Shown piece after piece: positions 20,030-31,608 of a stretch of DNA of 64,000 nt. Origin of the DNA: Dendrocalamus latiflorus. Its lineage: Eukaryota > Streptophyta > Magnoliopsida > Poales > Poaceae. Numbering within the stretch: the stretch's first letter is position 1; every line of letters begins with the position of its first letter. Under the pieces are notes generated by a model. It was not told the origin of the DNA and made no database searches. It saw nothing but the letters and a program-made list of their open reading frames with translations. The stretch spans positions 25,456,043 to 25,520,042 of the forward strand of contig CM029636.1 of NCBI GenBank assembly GCA_017311315.1, written 5' to 3'. The position numbers were made by a program, and so were the translations under genes.

Positions 20030-20240
20030 CACTGTAGTTGACGGTGGCTTATTTGGCGTAATTAAAATTAAAAAAATTAAAAATAGAAAAAACAGGTTAG
20101 CCCGTCACAGACCGTACAAACGAATACGGGAAAAAAGAACTGACAAAAAAGCCAGAAAAACCCAAAAAAAAAAAGATGAAATTGTTGAATTGTAAAAAAT
20201 AAGCCACAAACCAAAAGCTTAAATCGAAATGAGCGGGCCT
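20030..20240. mobile_element. MITE-like fragment, family B (tttggcgtaattaaa motif)
   Basis: The segment gtggcttatttggcgtaatt, aaaaattaaaaatagaaaaa, gacaaaaaagccagaaaaac and ataagccacaaaccaaaagc matches in reverse the sequences at 36285-36530 and 47448-47705. These share ttaattacgccaaataagcc and aattcagccataaa-type ends. It belongs to a dispersed AT-rich non-autonomous family. Confidence 0.55.
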
Positions 20241-20332
20241 CCATACTTGGTAAAAGGACACCTACTAAATGCAAAGCAGGGTGGAGATCGTCCAAGGTTA
20301 AAGTATGAGATGTGAAAGATGTCATTTCACTC

Positions 20333-20515
20333 TTTGCTACAGTAACTAGTTTCAAACAATACGCTTTTTTAAGATGGGTGTCCTAGTCGATTGTAGTACA
20401 AACTGTACTGACTTCACAGCCAAAATCGCATGTGATTGTTTCTCTCTTCGTAATATATCTCGTACAGCTAAAATTCAAAAACCATAAACTAAAAGTCATA
20501 AGGCAATTTCAATTA
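20333..20515. mobile_element. MITE fragment, family A (tttgctacagtaactag motif)
   Basis: The motifs ttgctacagtaactagtttc, gccaaaatcgcatgtga, tctctcttcgtaatat and aattcaaaaaccataaac occur in the same order as in the copies at 30794, 47790 and others. The outer ggcctgttctttt ends are lost here. Confidence 0.6.
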
Positions 20516-21019
20516 ATATACGACTCAGTCATAGTATAGTATCCCGATGGTGCACACTACTCATCCAATCTCCACCCACAGGATTTGGAGAGTGCGATTG
20601 ATAATTCTGCGTTTGCTAGTGACGTCAAATCCCTTCCTTCATCATCTTTTGTGTGGGATCCGAGAGAACTAGGCTCTCAGAAGCAATCCATGCTTTCAGA
20701 ATGAGGCGCCCCGTAGGAAAGTTGAGAGATCTAGATCTTCAGGAAAATGGAAAGGATGGGTAGTAGAAACGGCTGAAGTACAGCTCCGACTATGGCGACG
20801 AAGGTACAGAAATGTCGTACTTAGCAGCCAAACTTGTGCTCTGTAGTAGAACTGGCGATCAAATAATTTATGTCTGCCCTCTAAAAAAGAAGAATTAATG
20901 GATTCACGTCACCGGTGCTGTAGTGACAAAAATGGTACAGATTCTTACTTTGCTTAATTATTTTTCTAGGTGAAAAGGTACCACATTCCGAGCAGAAATC
21001 GCCACTGGTGCAAACTTGT

Positions 21020-21024
<5 letters not shown>
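20516..21024. other. Intergenic sequence, nothing recognised
   Basis: No convincing gene or repeat was seen. The sequence is of mixed composition with short frames only. Confidence 0.45.

Positions 21025-21092
<68 letters not shown>
21025..21092. repeat. (TA)n microsatellite
   Basis: About 34 TA units interrupt a copy of the GCACCATGGTGCC-ended MITE, whose fragment continues inverted at 21093. Confidence 0.93.
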
Positions 21093-21093
<1 letters not shown>

Positions 21094-21170
21094 CATTTTC
21101 ATACCCAAACTCAAAAAAATTATCAATCATACACGTGTATCGGAGTTGGTGCCTAGGCACCATGGTGCAT
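21093..21170 (-). mobile_element. Inverted end fragment of the GCACCATGGTGCCTAGGC MITE
   Basis: Read on the minus strand, the fragment begins at the gcaccatggtgcctaggc end and runs through cgatacacgtgtatgattga to gggtatgaaaatg, where it meets the (TA)n tract. It matches the first 75 bp of the full element at 22003. Confidence 0.8.
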
Positions 21171-21172
21171 TT

Positions 21173-21176
<4 letters not shown>

Positions 21177-21268
<92 letters not shown>

Positions 21269-21285
21269 GTGTGTGTGTGTGTGTG
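21177..21285. repeat. (AT)n(GT)n compound microsatellite
   Basis: About 44 AT units (21177-21264) are followed by about 10 GT units to 21285, adjoining the second Micron-like element. Confidence 0.93.
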
Positions 21286-21286
21286 G

Positions 21287-21656
21287 AGGCCTCTTTTCTA
21301 CTTCCGGGTGTAATTACACCCTATGTCGTATCTCACAACGTAGGGAGTATCTTATGTAACGGAGGGTATGCACATGTAGTATACGAGTATTTAAGGCCAT
21401 TTGGGTGGTATGAACAATTTTTCAGAGGTGGTATGTATATTTTTTTAGACATACTCCTTTTTATATGCGTATACGAAGGTATTTACAAAATATGCTAAAA
21501 ACTATGGACTTCCTTGCAATTTTTTCGTGTGGTTCACATTGGAGTATCTTACAATTAGTATATGAATATACCTAAAGTGATAAAGGAGTATTTCGAGTTT
21601 GTTTAGGTGGTATATTAGAGGTGGGTGTAATTACACCCGGGAGTAAAAAGTATATT
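21287..21656. mobile_element. Micron-like MITE, copy 2
   Basis: It matches copy 1 (8891-9280) along its whole length: inverted CCGGGTGTAATTACACCC ends (21304 and 21623) and interior motifs tatgtcgtatctcacaacgt, gtatacgagtatttaa and tttttcgtgtggttcacatt. It again follows a long dinucleotide tract. On the right it joins directly to acacgtgtatg of another MITE. Confidence 0.78.
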
Positions 21657-21968
21657 ACACGTGTATGATTGATAATTTTTTTGAGTTTGGGTATGAAAAT
21701 GTTTTATACCCTTGATATATTTATGGTAAGTAAGTTTTGAACTCAGTTCAAACTAGTTTGAACTACTTTTGAGTTCAATGCAACTACAGTGAGTATATAC
21801 CATAAAAATAGTTCAAACTAATTAAACTGAAGTTGAATTTAAATTTTTTCGGAGTTTGATATCTCAAATATACTTTTTTATGGGTATATGAAGATACCCA
21901 CATCAAACGTTGCGAATCTCGAAGCAAATCAACGGGTATTGATATTGGTGCCTAGGCACCATGGTGCA
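21657..21968 (+). mobile_element. MITE with GCACCATGGTGCC ends, copy 1, left end missing
   Basis: It begins at acacgtgtatgattg and ends at ttggtgcctaggcaccatgg followed by tgc. It is nearly identical to 22035-22346 at a constant offset of 378 bp; one visible difference is gttgcgaatc against gttgtgaatc. The missing left end was replaced by the Micron-like element. Confidence 0.85.
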
Positions 21969-22002
21969 TGAAACACTCGTCCTATATAGGAAAATTACAT
22001 AA

Positions 22003-22346
22003 GGCACCATGGTGCCTAGGCACCAACATCCGATACACGTGTATGATTGATAATTTTTTTGAGTTTGGGTATGAAAATGTTTTATACCCTTGATATATTT
22101 ATGGTAAGTAAGTTTTGAACTCAGTTCAAACTAGTTTGAACTACTTTTGAGTTCAATGCAACTACAGTGAGTATATACCATAAAAATAGTTCAAACTAAT
22201 TAAACTGAAGTTGAATTTAAATTTTTTCGGAGTTTGATATCTCAAATATACTTTTTTATGGGTATATGAAGATACCCACATCAAACGTTGTGAATCTCGA
22301 AGCAAATCAACGGGTATTGATATTGGTGCCTAGGCACCATGGTGCA
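22003..22346 (+). mobile_element. MITE with GCACCATGGTGCCTAGGC ends, complete copy
   Basis: The left end ggcaccatggtgcctaggca (22003) is mirrored by the right end ttggtgcctaggcaccatgg followed by tgc (22346). The terminal repeat is itself internally palindromic (GCACCATGGTGC and TGCCTAGGCA). Length is about 344 bp. The flank just beyond is catgaaacactcgtcctata in both copies. Confidence 0.85.
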
Positions 22347-22358
22347 TGAAACACTCGT

Positions 22359-22360
<2 letters not shown>

Positions 22361-22453
<93 letters not shown>

Positions 22454-22512
22454 TGTATTTGTATATGTGTGTATATATATACATGTATGTATATGTATAT
22501 ACACACACATGT
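22361..22512. repeat. (TA)n microsatellite with degenerate (GT/TA) tail
   Basis: About 45 perfect TA units (22361-22450) run into mixed gtgtat and atacatgtat steps to about 22512. Confidence 0.93.
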
Positions 22513-22639
22513 GGATCTCCACGTACTATATCTACCCTCTATTTGTTCTTGAGGCCAAACATCATGCAAAAAATAGAGAAATATTTGTAGCAGCAGGATC
22601 TCGGAACGAGAATGAATGGAAGAGATAGTATGGGGGAGA

Positions 22640-23110
22640 TTCGAGACCCTAAGTGTTGAGACTCAAATATACAAATCTAGATTCTCTATGCATTTTGCAC
22701 TAGTCTAGAATCACGTTAGTACATACAGTGGAAATATAGATGAAATATGAACCATAATTATGATTAACTAAGAAAGATTCAAATATTATTAATCATTAGA
22801 TTTGCGATCTTATAGCCAAGTTTACAATAATAGCCTGAAGGGCTTTAACAAAAACCAACAATGGAAAATAAAGATAAGTGTAGTAGCTATTTGACATACT
22901 CACAAACAATTGACTGAGGAACGAAATTCTATTCCATGAAGACGTCGAAGTACTCCTCCTCTATTACCTCTAGCAGAAATGGTTCTCCTTCAACAACTGA
23001 GCAGCAAAGTATATAGCTGTGAGTACATAGAGTACTCAGCAAGTTGTTTGTAATAAGATTGAAGATATAATGATGTAAGGCTTACCAAATGATGGTTAAG
23101 TGGTTATTTT
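22640..23110 (-). mobile_element. LTR 3' part fragment related to the solo LTR at 25150
   Basis: On the minus strand the region reads like the end of the 25150-28182 LTR: gagtactctatgtactcaca, then gaagacg-type and agcccttcaggct-type motifs, then tagtgcaaaatgca near the end, in the same order. It is diverged and its outer borders could not be fixed. Confidence 0.6.
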
Positions 23111-24379
23111 ACAGAAAACAATAATTTAGATTAATTTTAGAAAACAATAAATGATGGTTAGGCTTACCAAAAATAGAACTAAAAGGTAGAGCTCAGTTTT
23201 AAATAAATTTAGGAAGAAGAATTGCGTAAATCAGAGTTAGGACGGAGGAGAATGGGCTCTCAAAAAAATGAATGGAGGGAAATATTGAAAATTGAAAAGT
23301 CTACTGTGCTGTGAACCGAGTCTATGTAATAATACTGGTCCACTATGGACTCGGCACATGAAACAGTGCACACTGGCTGGGCTTGGTTGACATGGCACAT
23401 CTTGGCCACGTCATCATACATGCACACACGTGTGCATGTATGATGACGTGGCTCCAAGGTGGCAAGATGACATGGCAAGCGACATGGTATGACACATGCC
23501 GATGACTTGGCGGATGATTGGGTGACACATGGCTCAATTGTGCTGAGGTGGCAGGGACTGGGAGGTGAGATGAGGTGGCAACTTTGGCTTGTGTGGCCAC
23601 TACATGGCCAGGCTACACTGACGCGGCATTCACGTGGCACCTGACGTCAGTGGACATGTAGGCTAGATCAATGGTTGTGGCTTCTTGGCAATGGCAATGG
23701 TGAGCGATGGTGAATGAAGAGTCGGTGAGGCCACTATGGGTTTCACCATTGCATGGCAAACTGTTTGACGTGAGAAATTGCTCACGGATTTCTTGCCCCG
23801 GGGTTATAAGGTGTGGATGTGCCAGTGTACAAAGGTACACAAAAATAGATAAACACAACAAAAGTAGGGAAAACATGTATTTTATTTATTCATTTGAGAA
23901 TAACAAAATTACAAGTTCCCTTTGTATATATGCACTCCATAGCCTATTTTGTGTAGCAGATCTGACATAGACGATGTGGTGTCCTAGTTCCCGGGGCCTT
24001 GGAAGACTCCCGGTTAATTACATCCACAAGATAAACTCACAGAAAACCTCTTATCAAGCTGCACATTGGTCATCGTCTTCGGTTTTCGCTTCACGTTTTC
24101 CATGCATGGGATGAACGATTAATTTAGATGTGGACGTTGGCATTATCCAAAGCCTCGTCGTTCTATGGGGCTGTTGATAGCGTGGTTGTTACATTGACCA
24201 CGCCCACCCATGCCATTTGACTTCATCGATATCAAACGGATACAATGGAAGTGATTTAAAGTATGCATGATTAATGTCTAGCATGACCAATCTGACAATA
24301 ATGAAAGCAAGAATTGGTGTCGTGGACATATAAGTAGTCAAGGGTCACGTGGTCGAAATCCATTGGACATCGCCTGTTG
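23111..24379. other. Intergenic or retroelement-derived sequence with acgtggc-rich part
   Basis: The part at 23340-23650 is rich in gacatggca, acgtggc and similar steps, like the GC-rich part of grass LTRs, and contains the palindrome at 23405. The remainder to 24379 has no recognisable gene. Confidence 0.4.
23405..23452. repeat. 48-bp perfect inverted repeat (23-nt arms, 2-nt loop)
   Basis: The arm gccacgtcatcatacatgca plus cac pairs exactly with gtg plus tgcatgtatgatgacgtggc. The arms contain ACGTCA and CACGTG-like cores. It could form a stable hairpin. Confidence 0.93.
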
Positions 24380-24384
24380 TCAAA

Positions 24385-25149
24385 ATCCATCATAGTTGAA
24401 ACCCATTGAGAGATGTCTGTGGTTGAAATCCACCACGGTTAAAATCCATCGGAAGATGTCCGTGGTCGAAATCAATCATGGTCGAAGCCCACTGGGAATG
24501 CTTTGTGGTCAAAAGTCACTACAGTCGAACCCATCGAAAAACATCCGTGGTCAACAGTCACAACAGTTGAAACCCATAGAAGATGCCTGGGGTCGAAAGT
24601 CACTATGGTCGAACTCATCGGAAGATGTTCGTGGTCAACAGTCACAGTAGTCAAAACCCATCAGAAGATGTCTGTGGTCAAAATCCACCGAGGTCAAAAC
24701 CCATCGGAAGATGTTCATGGTCGAAACCCATCGGAAGATGTCCATGGTCAAAATCCACCGTGGTCGAAACTCGTCGGAAGATATCCGTGGTCGAAATCCA
24801 CCGTGGTCGAAACCCATCAGAAGATGTCCGTGGTCAAAATCCATCGTGGTTGAAACTCATCGGAAGATGTTCTGGTCGCAATCCACCATGGTCGAAACCC
24901 ATCGGAAGATGTTCGTGGTCGAAATCCACCGTGGTCAAAACCATCAGAAGATGTCTATGGTCGAAAGCCACCGTGGTCAAAATCCATCGGAAGATGTCCG
25001 TGGTCGAAATCCACTGTGGTCAAAACCCATCGGAAGATGTTCATGGTTGAAATTCACTATGGTCGAAACCCATCGGAAGATGTCCATGATCAAAATCCAT
25101 CGTGGTAGGAACCCATTGGAAGATGTCCGTGGTCGAAATCCACCATGGT
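24385..25149. repeat. GTGGTCGAAA minisatellite, block 1, left part
   Basis: Units of about 35-50 bp are built from ccatcggaagatgtccgtgg, tcgaaatccaccgtggtcga and aaccc and repeat about 18 times with substitutions. The array ends at ATGGT where the solo LTR begins and resumes after it. Open frames here on both strands are by-products of the repeat. Confidence 0.92.
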
Positions 25150-28100
25150 TGTAACATCCTGATTTTCAGAGCCTTTTTGAAGCTTTTAAAATAAAATTCA
25201 CCATTTGGATTTTTCTGGAATTAATTAAAGCTTAATTGGAATTTTTATTAATTAAAAGGATTTAATATGATTAAATTAAATATTAATATTTGCCAAAGTT
25301 ATTTTATTTGAGTTCCTTGTGTCCCAAGGAATTTATTGGTATTTTTATGGATTTTTCTGGATTTATTTGCTATTTTCTAGAGCTCAAATTAATTTATTTG
25401 AATTTCTGGAAAAAGAAAAAGAAAAGAAATTCCCAAACCGGCCAGTGGGCCGAAGCCCACCAGCCGGCCCGCTTCCCTCCGCGCGCGCCAGCCCGCCAGC
25501 CGGCCCGGCCTGCCCGCACCCCGCAGCCACGCGTCGCCCATCGGCGTCGCGCCCGCTCGCCCGATGCCCGACAGCTGTCGGCCATCGGTGGCCTTTCCGC
25601 GCCCGCGCCCCGCATCGCCGCCGCTCGCTCACCCGGTGCCACTGACAGGTTGGGCCCACCTGTCAGGCGTCGTCTCCGAGCGGGACTCTTCCCCGAGTCC
25701 GGTTCGAACCCGCCGCCGCCGCCTCCCTTTTCCGCCGCCGTCTCCGCCCCGGACTCCACGCTTGCCGCGGATGCGTCCTCGCCGCCCGGGTATAAAAGGG
25801 GACCCTGCCCCCTCGGCTTCCTCATCCCGCAGCCGCCGCCTCCGCCGCCGCTGGTCTCCGTGCGCCGCCGCTTGCGCCGTCGCCTTCGCTGACGGGAGCT
25901 TCGCCTCCGCCGTCGCCGTTCTCGCGCCGTCCGTCTCCGCCGCCGTCCGCCGTTCACCACCGCCGGTGAGCCTCCGTCGCCGACCACCGTCGTCCCGCCG
26001 CCGACCCAGACCGCCGCCGCCCGCACCCTCGTCGGCCAGCCGCCGCCGTTACCCGCTCCGCGCCGCCAGCGGAACCACGTCCGCGCCCGCGACGCCTCGG
26101 TCTGCGCGCCCGCGTGCGTCAGCGCTGACGCCAGGCCGTCGCTTCGCCTCCCCGTGGACGCCGTCCACCATGCACCCCGCCGCCGCCAAGCCGGGCCCAC
26201 CCGTCAGCCCGAACCATAGACCCGTGAGCCGATCTGGCCACGTCAGCGCCCAGTCAGCCGAGCCACGTCAGCCCTAGGCCGACGTGTCAGCCTAGTCAGC
26301 AGCCACATCAGCACCCGAGGCCCCAGGTGCCACGTCAGCCGCCACGTCAGCCCTCCCCGTCCACGTGTCTGCCACGTCAGTCGCCACCTCAGCCTAGCCG
26401 CCACGCCAGCAGTCCCGCCTCCGCACTGTTCCGTGCGCCGCGTCCACCGTGGACTCAGCTTCCCGTGCGCCCGGTCCACAGCACAGTGCAATTTCCGATT
26501 TTCCCCGATTTTCTTTAGATCCAATTTTCCAAGAGCCCGTTCTCCCTCGTCCTAGCTCCGATTGACCCCGTTCTTTTTTCTAAATTCATCTAAAATTGAG
26601 CTCTTCCTTTTGGTCCAGGTTTGAAAGTTTTTGGACTTCATTTGAATTTTATTTGAATTTAGTTTGTCTTTTCGTCTCGTTTTCTCTCTCGTTAGATCAC
26701 GTGTTCGAGGGAGCGGAAGTTGGATTTGAAGACCAAGAGCCCTCATCTGAGCGAGACCAAGGCAAGTCGTGTCCTTTGATCATGTTGAACCCAGTTTGCA
26801 ATCTATTATTTAATTATTTTGTTTTAAATTATCATGCATCGCTACTTTATTATAAAACCCTTGTATTGGTAGTTAATAACCTAATTTATTATTTCCTCCT
26901 TGATAATTTGAATACCATGATTCTATTGTCACCATAGGATGGGAAATTATTTAGTGATGCAATACTAGTTGTCACATGGGTGGTACGCTTATTTCGCTTA
27001 GCCATGCTTATTATTAGATCGCTGGGATCTATCATCACACGTGGTTAATTAATTTTGACTTAATGGTAAACTTGAACGTGGTGGTTAACCACAGTTATAA
27101 AATTTGTATGTCATGACATGGGTAGTGTCATGGGCATTGGTTATACAAACTTGCTTTCACTTGGGCGAATGATCGTGCAGTAAAGGGGGTGCAGGTTGCA
27201 CATTGGGATGTGGATGCTTCGCCTGGGTAACTCCTAAGGACTTAACTTTGTGCGCCATTGATCTGAGCTTTATCGTGCAAACCACATGTCTAGTATGGGA
27301 TAGACCTGGCATAATAATTTGTGAAGTCTCCACTTTGGTTTTACTACTGATGTTGTTGTGGCGCAAGAGGGGGTGAGAGGCGAAACCTTAGCGAGTGGGA
27401 TCAGGTGGAGATGGATCATTGTAAAAGCCTTGTTGTGATTTCCTTAGCGCGAGGCTAATCACATCGTGTGGGTACAGTTGTGCAACCTCTGCAGAGTGTA
27501 AAACTATTCGAATAGCCGTGTCCTCGGTCATGGACAATGCTCGGTGATTTCACACGAGGGGTAGAGTCTTTATGAAATTTTGGTTTGGTTTGAGCTGGAA
27601 AGTGAATGGTTAGTTCACTTGTGGTTATATTCAATTCCTTTGGTTATCTACTTAGCGTCTGTTGTTAAATTCGCTTTTCAATCTATTTATTGTATTTACT
27701 TTAAATTGTTGCTTTATGCAAAATTAACCTTTCAGCCATCCATTGTTAAGCCTTGCATACTATATTGCATTCATTTGTTACAAACGACTTGCTGAGTACT
27801 CTATGTACTCACGGCTTTATGCCCCTGTTGCTCAGTTGAGGAGGAGGAGTATCACCAGCAGGAGGTTCCAGAAGGAGAGTACTTCGACGTCTTCACGGAT
27901 TAGGCTTCGTTCTCCACTCGATAGCCTGTGGGCGTGTCGTTTGGTCGCCGCGCTTTCTTTTGGATTTCCGCTGCTAGTTTTTGTTAAGCCCTTCGGGCTA
28001 GTCAATTGTAAGCTTGGCCATAAGGTCGCACTCTGATGATTATTAATAATATTTGAGTCTTTTATTAGTAAATCGTGATATGTTCGATATTTCATCTTTG

Positions 28101-28182
28101 TTTATACTGTGTGCACTAGCGTGATCCTGGACTGGTGCAGAATACACAGGAGAGTCCGGATTTGCATATTCGGGTCTCTACA
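25150..28182 (+). mobile_element. Solo LTR, 3033 bp, with ATGGT target duplications
   Basis: The segment begins TGTAACATCCTGATTTTC and ends GGGTCTCTACA. ATGGT flanks it on both sides (25145-25149 and 28183-28187), and the same minisatellite stands on each side, so the ends are firm. No internal retroelement genes or second LTR are present, which fits LTR-LTR recombination. It has an AT-rich first part, a GC-rich part around the promoter and a U5-like 3' part. The TGTAACATCC start and large size suggest a Ty3/gypsy element, but the family was not identified. The 200-270 residue frames in the GC-rich part are low in complexity and were not called. Confidence 0.93.
25789..25799 (+). promoter_or_regulatory. 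TATA box of the solo LTR
   Basis: The sequence gggtataaaagggga is a strong TATA box in the expected middle part of the LTR, so transcription would read into the flank at 28183. Confidence 0.75.
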
Positions 28183-28410
28183 ATGGTCGAAACCCATCGA
28201 AAGATGTTCGCGGTCAAAATCCACGGTGGTCGAAACCCATCGGAAGATGTCCATGGTCGAAACCCATTGGAATTTCTACGTGGTCGAAAGCCACCGTGGT
28301 CAAAACTCATCGAAAGATGTCCGTGGTCGAAATCCACTGTGGTAGAAACCCATCAGAAGATGTCCGTGGTCGAAATCTACCATTGTCGAAACCCATCAGA
28401 AGAGCACTGC
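28183..28410. repeat. GTGGTCGAAA minisatellite, block 1, right part
   Basis: After the duplicated ATGGT the units aacccatcgaaagatgttcg and ccgtggtcgaaatccactgt resume for about six copies, in phase with the left part. Confidence 0.92.
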
Positions 28411-29403
28411 AACAACTGGTCGAGGAGAGTACTCGTTGGAGTCCTAGAGCTATCGACCTCTGATTGTGGTCGTAAGGCGTACTCGTAAAAGTGTTGTAGC
28501 ACATTGGTCGAGAGAAGTACTTGTAGGGCCCGGTTGTAAGGAGTACTCATTGGAGAATGGAAGCATCATGTCCGAAGGTCTTTAGTCGAAGAGGTACGAG
28601 TACAACGAGTGGTCGAAAGCGCTCGAGTATCAAGGGCAGTTGATGCTGTGTGAGTATGACGAGTGGTCGAAGGCACTCGACTTCGGCAAGTGGACGGAGT
28701 TGTCTATCTTCGAAAAGCAGTCGAAGGCTCTCGACTATGACAAGCGGTTAGACACGCCCATCTCTGGGATGCATTTGGCTTCAGCAAGCAGTCGGAGGCA
28801 TCTGTCTGCACGAAGTGATCAGAGACGTCCGTCTTTAGGAAGCGGTCAAAGGCGCTTGATTTTGGCAAGCGGTCATATTCGTTTGTCTGTGCGAGGCGAT
28901 CGGCGAGGCCCACCTTCATAAGGCGGTTGGAGGCACTTGACTACGGCAAGTAATCGGAGTGTCCATCTTCGAGGAGCATTCAGAGCCACTCGAATTCGGC
29001 AAGCAGTCAGAGTGTACGTCTTCGAGGAGCAGTCAGAGTGTCCATCTTCAAGGAGTGGTTAGAGGCACTCGGCTTTAGCAAGCAGTCAGAGAGGCACCTT
29101 TGTGAGCGGTTGGAGGCACTCGACTTTAGCAAGCGGCCAGAGAGGCCTACCTTTGTGAGTGGTTGAAGGCACTCAACTTCAGCAAGTGGTCGAAGAGGCC
29201 TGCCTTCTTGAGCAATCGGAGAGGCTTGACTCCGGCAAGTGGTTGTATGCGTTCGTCTTCGAGGAGTGGTCAGAGGCATTCAGCTTTAATGAGTGGTCGG
29301 AGGCATCTGTCTTCGATGAGCAGTCAAAGGCACTCGATTTCAAGGAGCAGTCAGAGGCACTCTACTCTAGCAAGCAATCGGAGAGGTCCGCCTTCACGAG
29401 TTA
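28411..29403. repeat. Diverged GTCGA/GTCGGAGGC repeat block 2
   Basis: About 20 units of 40-50 bp around ggtcggaggcactcgacttt and agcaag fill 28600-29400. The earlier part has looser tggtcgaga/tactcgt motifs. It is related to block 1 through the gtggtcgaa core but is more diverged. Frames with repeated SGQRHS/EWSEA-type units come from it. Confidence 0.8.
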
Positions 29404-30793
29404 AGCAATTTCCCCCATCATTGATAAGAAAGGATAAACATAATGATATAGTTATGTCAGTAGTACCCCACAATTATACTCAGTTGGATTAAATGCTTTT
29501 GCCAATTGCCAAGTACTTCTTTTGAGTAAAGAGGGGCTCAATTTGACCTTGTGAAATTCCAGAGGAGAGGCCTACTAGCTAGCTGGTGGATAATGTGATA
29601 TTAGGCTCCACCTATCAACTCATATCATGAAACAAGATGGAGGCAGACTTAATTTAAGGTTCATCGACTATGGCCCTCTGGTCAGTAGAATGTTTGTTTT
29701 CAAAGTCACTGGTCACTGTTTCGCATGGCATCACTGGAATAATTCAGCTTCTGAATACATTATATTTTTGCTCTCACTTTAGCAGCAAACAAATCATGCA
29801 CTATTTTCTTAGAAAGATCAGATGTGAAGGTCGAGGTCCGCTACCAATATTTTCATGTGGGGAATAGAATAGTGGTTCGAAATTGGCTGGCGTCCTTTCT
29901 GATGGATGTGAAATTGCATGTGAAGGGGCCGCAGCAGATCAGATCGTCGTTGTACTTGCAATCAGATCGGCCGCAGCAGTCCGACTAGCCAATCCATGAC
30001 GGTTTGATTAGCCTTGTGCTGTTGGTAGCTGATTTTATTGTCTTAAGTCTCTAGTCTTGTTTTATAAAACATAGTTCAATCTGAACTTGATGACTAACCT
30101 GATGCTAACTAACATAAAAGATATATTTGACAGATACCTACAGCTGTTCAACCGAATCTAACATGAATACGACTCATGGAGATAAGCTTTAACAGGTTTA
30201 CTTGAAGGAAGAGGTAAGAAGAATCTGCAGGCAGCCATCAAATCGATCCACATACAAGTGACCGACCGGAGAAGAAGGGGGCGTAACAGTAGCTAGGGCC
30301 ACCGTGTCTGCCATTGTGAATGGACCATTTGATTTCTGGTTTGCGTCCAATCGGCCGCTGCTCGTTTCGACACAAACGAAAACTGATTCGTTACTGATTA
30401 GGTATCCAAGGGAGGTAGGTCGTCCGATGGGTGTGGTGTGTAGTGCAGTGCCTACCAATGGCAGCACACCAATCTGGAGAACTCCAGCATCTGTTCCTGT
30501 TCCTGATTTCACTAGTAAACTGTTGCTTGAATCCCCATCTCACTCACTGATCAGTCGTGTTTGTGCACGTCTCGATCGATCATGCGTAAATCGTAAACAT
30601 AAGACCTTGCTGCAAAAACCAACACTAGTAGAAAACGAGTGTAGCGATGGATGTAGCCATCCCAGGATACTGAAACTCTGAAAATGGAGCCATGAGTCGA
30701 GCCAAGTCTCAACTGACAGATGAAGGAAAACATGATTGACAGGAGGCCCAAACAGATCCAAACCAATAAGAAAAAAAAACCGAGCCTAAGATA
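29404..30793. other. Intergenic sequence, nothing recognised
   Basis: Frames of up to about 125 residues overlap on both strands at 30200-30760. None resembles a known protein, and no repeat was noted. Confidence 0.45.
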
Positions 30794-31005
30794 GTGGGTG
30801 GGTTCTTTTGCGCCTATACTTTGGCTTCAGTTGCTACAGTAACTAGCTTTTAAACAGTGCGTTTTTTATGGCAGGGTCTATAGGTAGATTATAGTCCGGG
30901 CTCAATTATACCGGCGAAAATTACATGTGACTATTTTCCTCTACGTATTGTCTCTTACGAACGATCAGAATTCAAAAATCATAAACCACAGCTCGAAAAA
31001 ACTTC
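30794..31005. mobile_element. MITE, family A
   Basis: It starts near gtgggttcttttgcg and contains ttgctacagtaactagcttt, gtgcgttttttatgg, gaaaattacatgtgactatt and attcaaaaatcataaaccac, in the order seen at 20333 and 47790. The right terminus is degraded. Confidence 0.65.
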
Positions 31006-31608
31006 ATCCTAAGGGCACTTTGGGCCACCTCGCTTGGTCTTCCAGTTGTTGGAGCAGGACTGCTTGTTGCCGTAATATCACCTTACACCGGTGATCAGCC
31101 AAAAATGTTGCTGCAGAGTACCATACTCTGCTCAACTGAAGTAGCTACTACTATGCTATGCGTTCTAGGTCTTGATGCATATCTCTCTGGTGTCTCGCGT
31201 CAATGATACCAGAACTGAAACCATTCTATTAACTAGTTCAGCTATGGTGTTCCATGTCAAAAGAGCCATTGATACGTGTTGTGGAGCTGTAACTTCATCC
31301 ATGTAATCTAGCAGCTACAGCAGTAAGGTCACATTTGCCTGTTAATGTAGTTAGCCAAACGGATCGGGAACTCAAGTCAAGGCTCAAACAAGACAGCTAG
31401 TACTCCACGTAACACCGTGATCAAGGTCGGAGAAAAATTGCAACCTGTCTACATATCATTAGACGCGAAAATACTACGTATTTTTATGTTCTCTGGAGTA
31501 GTCGTTAACGCTACGCATGCGTACCTTCTGGTTCTGGGCACCTTTCTTCAGCTCCTCCTCATCAACGCCATTGTAAGCGATCTTCAGAGTTCAGACACGA
31601 ACAATGCA
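31006..31608. other. Intergenic sequence, nothing recognised
   Basis: No gene, RNA or clear repeat was identified. Confidence 0.45.

Noticed and set aside
21008..21359. Open frames of repeated Ile-Tyr residues (also near 8483, 9228 and 22281-22590)
   Set aside because: They are translations of (TA)n microsatellites and have no coding meaning.
24396..25154. Frames of 116-155 residues with repeated RKMSVVEIHRG/SEDVRG units
   Set aside because: They are produced by the minisatellite, in all frames and both strands.
25394..26277. Open frames of 237 and 268 residues on opposite strands
   Set aside because: They lie in the GC-rich promoter-proximal part of the solo LTR, are Arg/Pro/Ala-rich on both strands and match no family.
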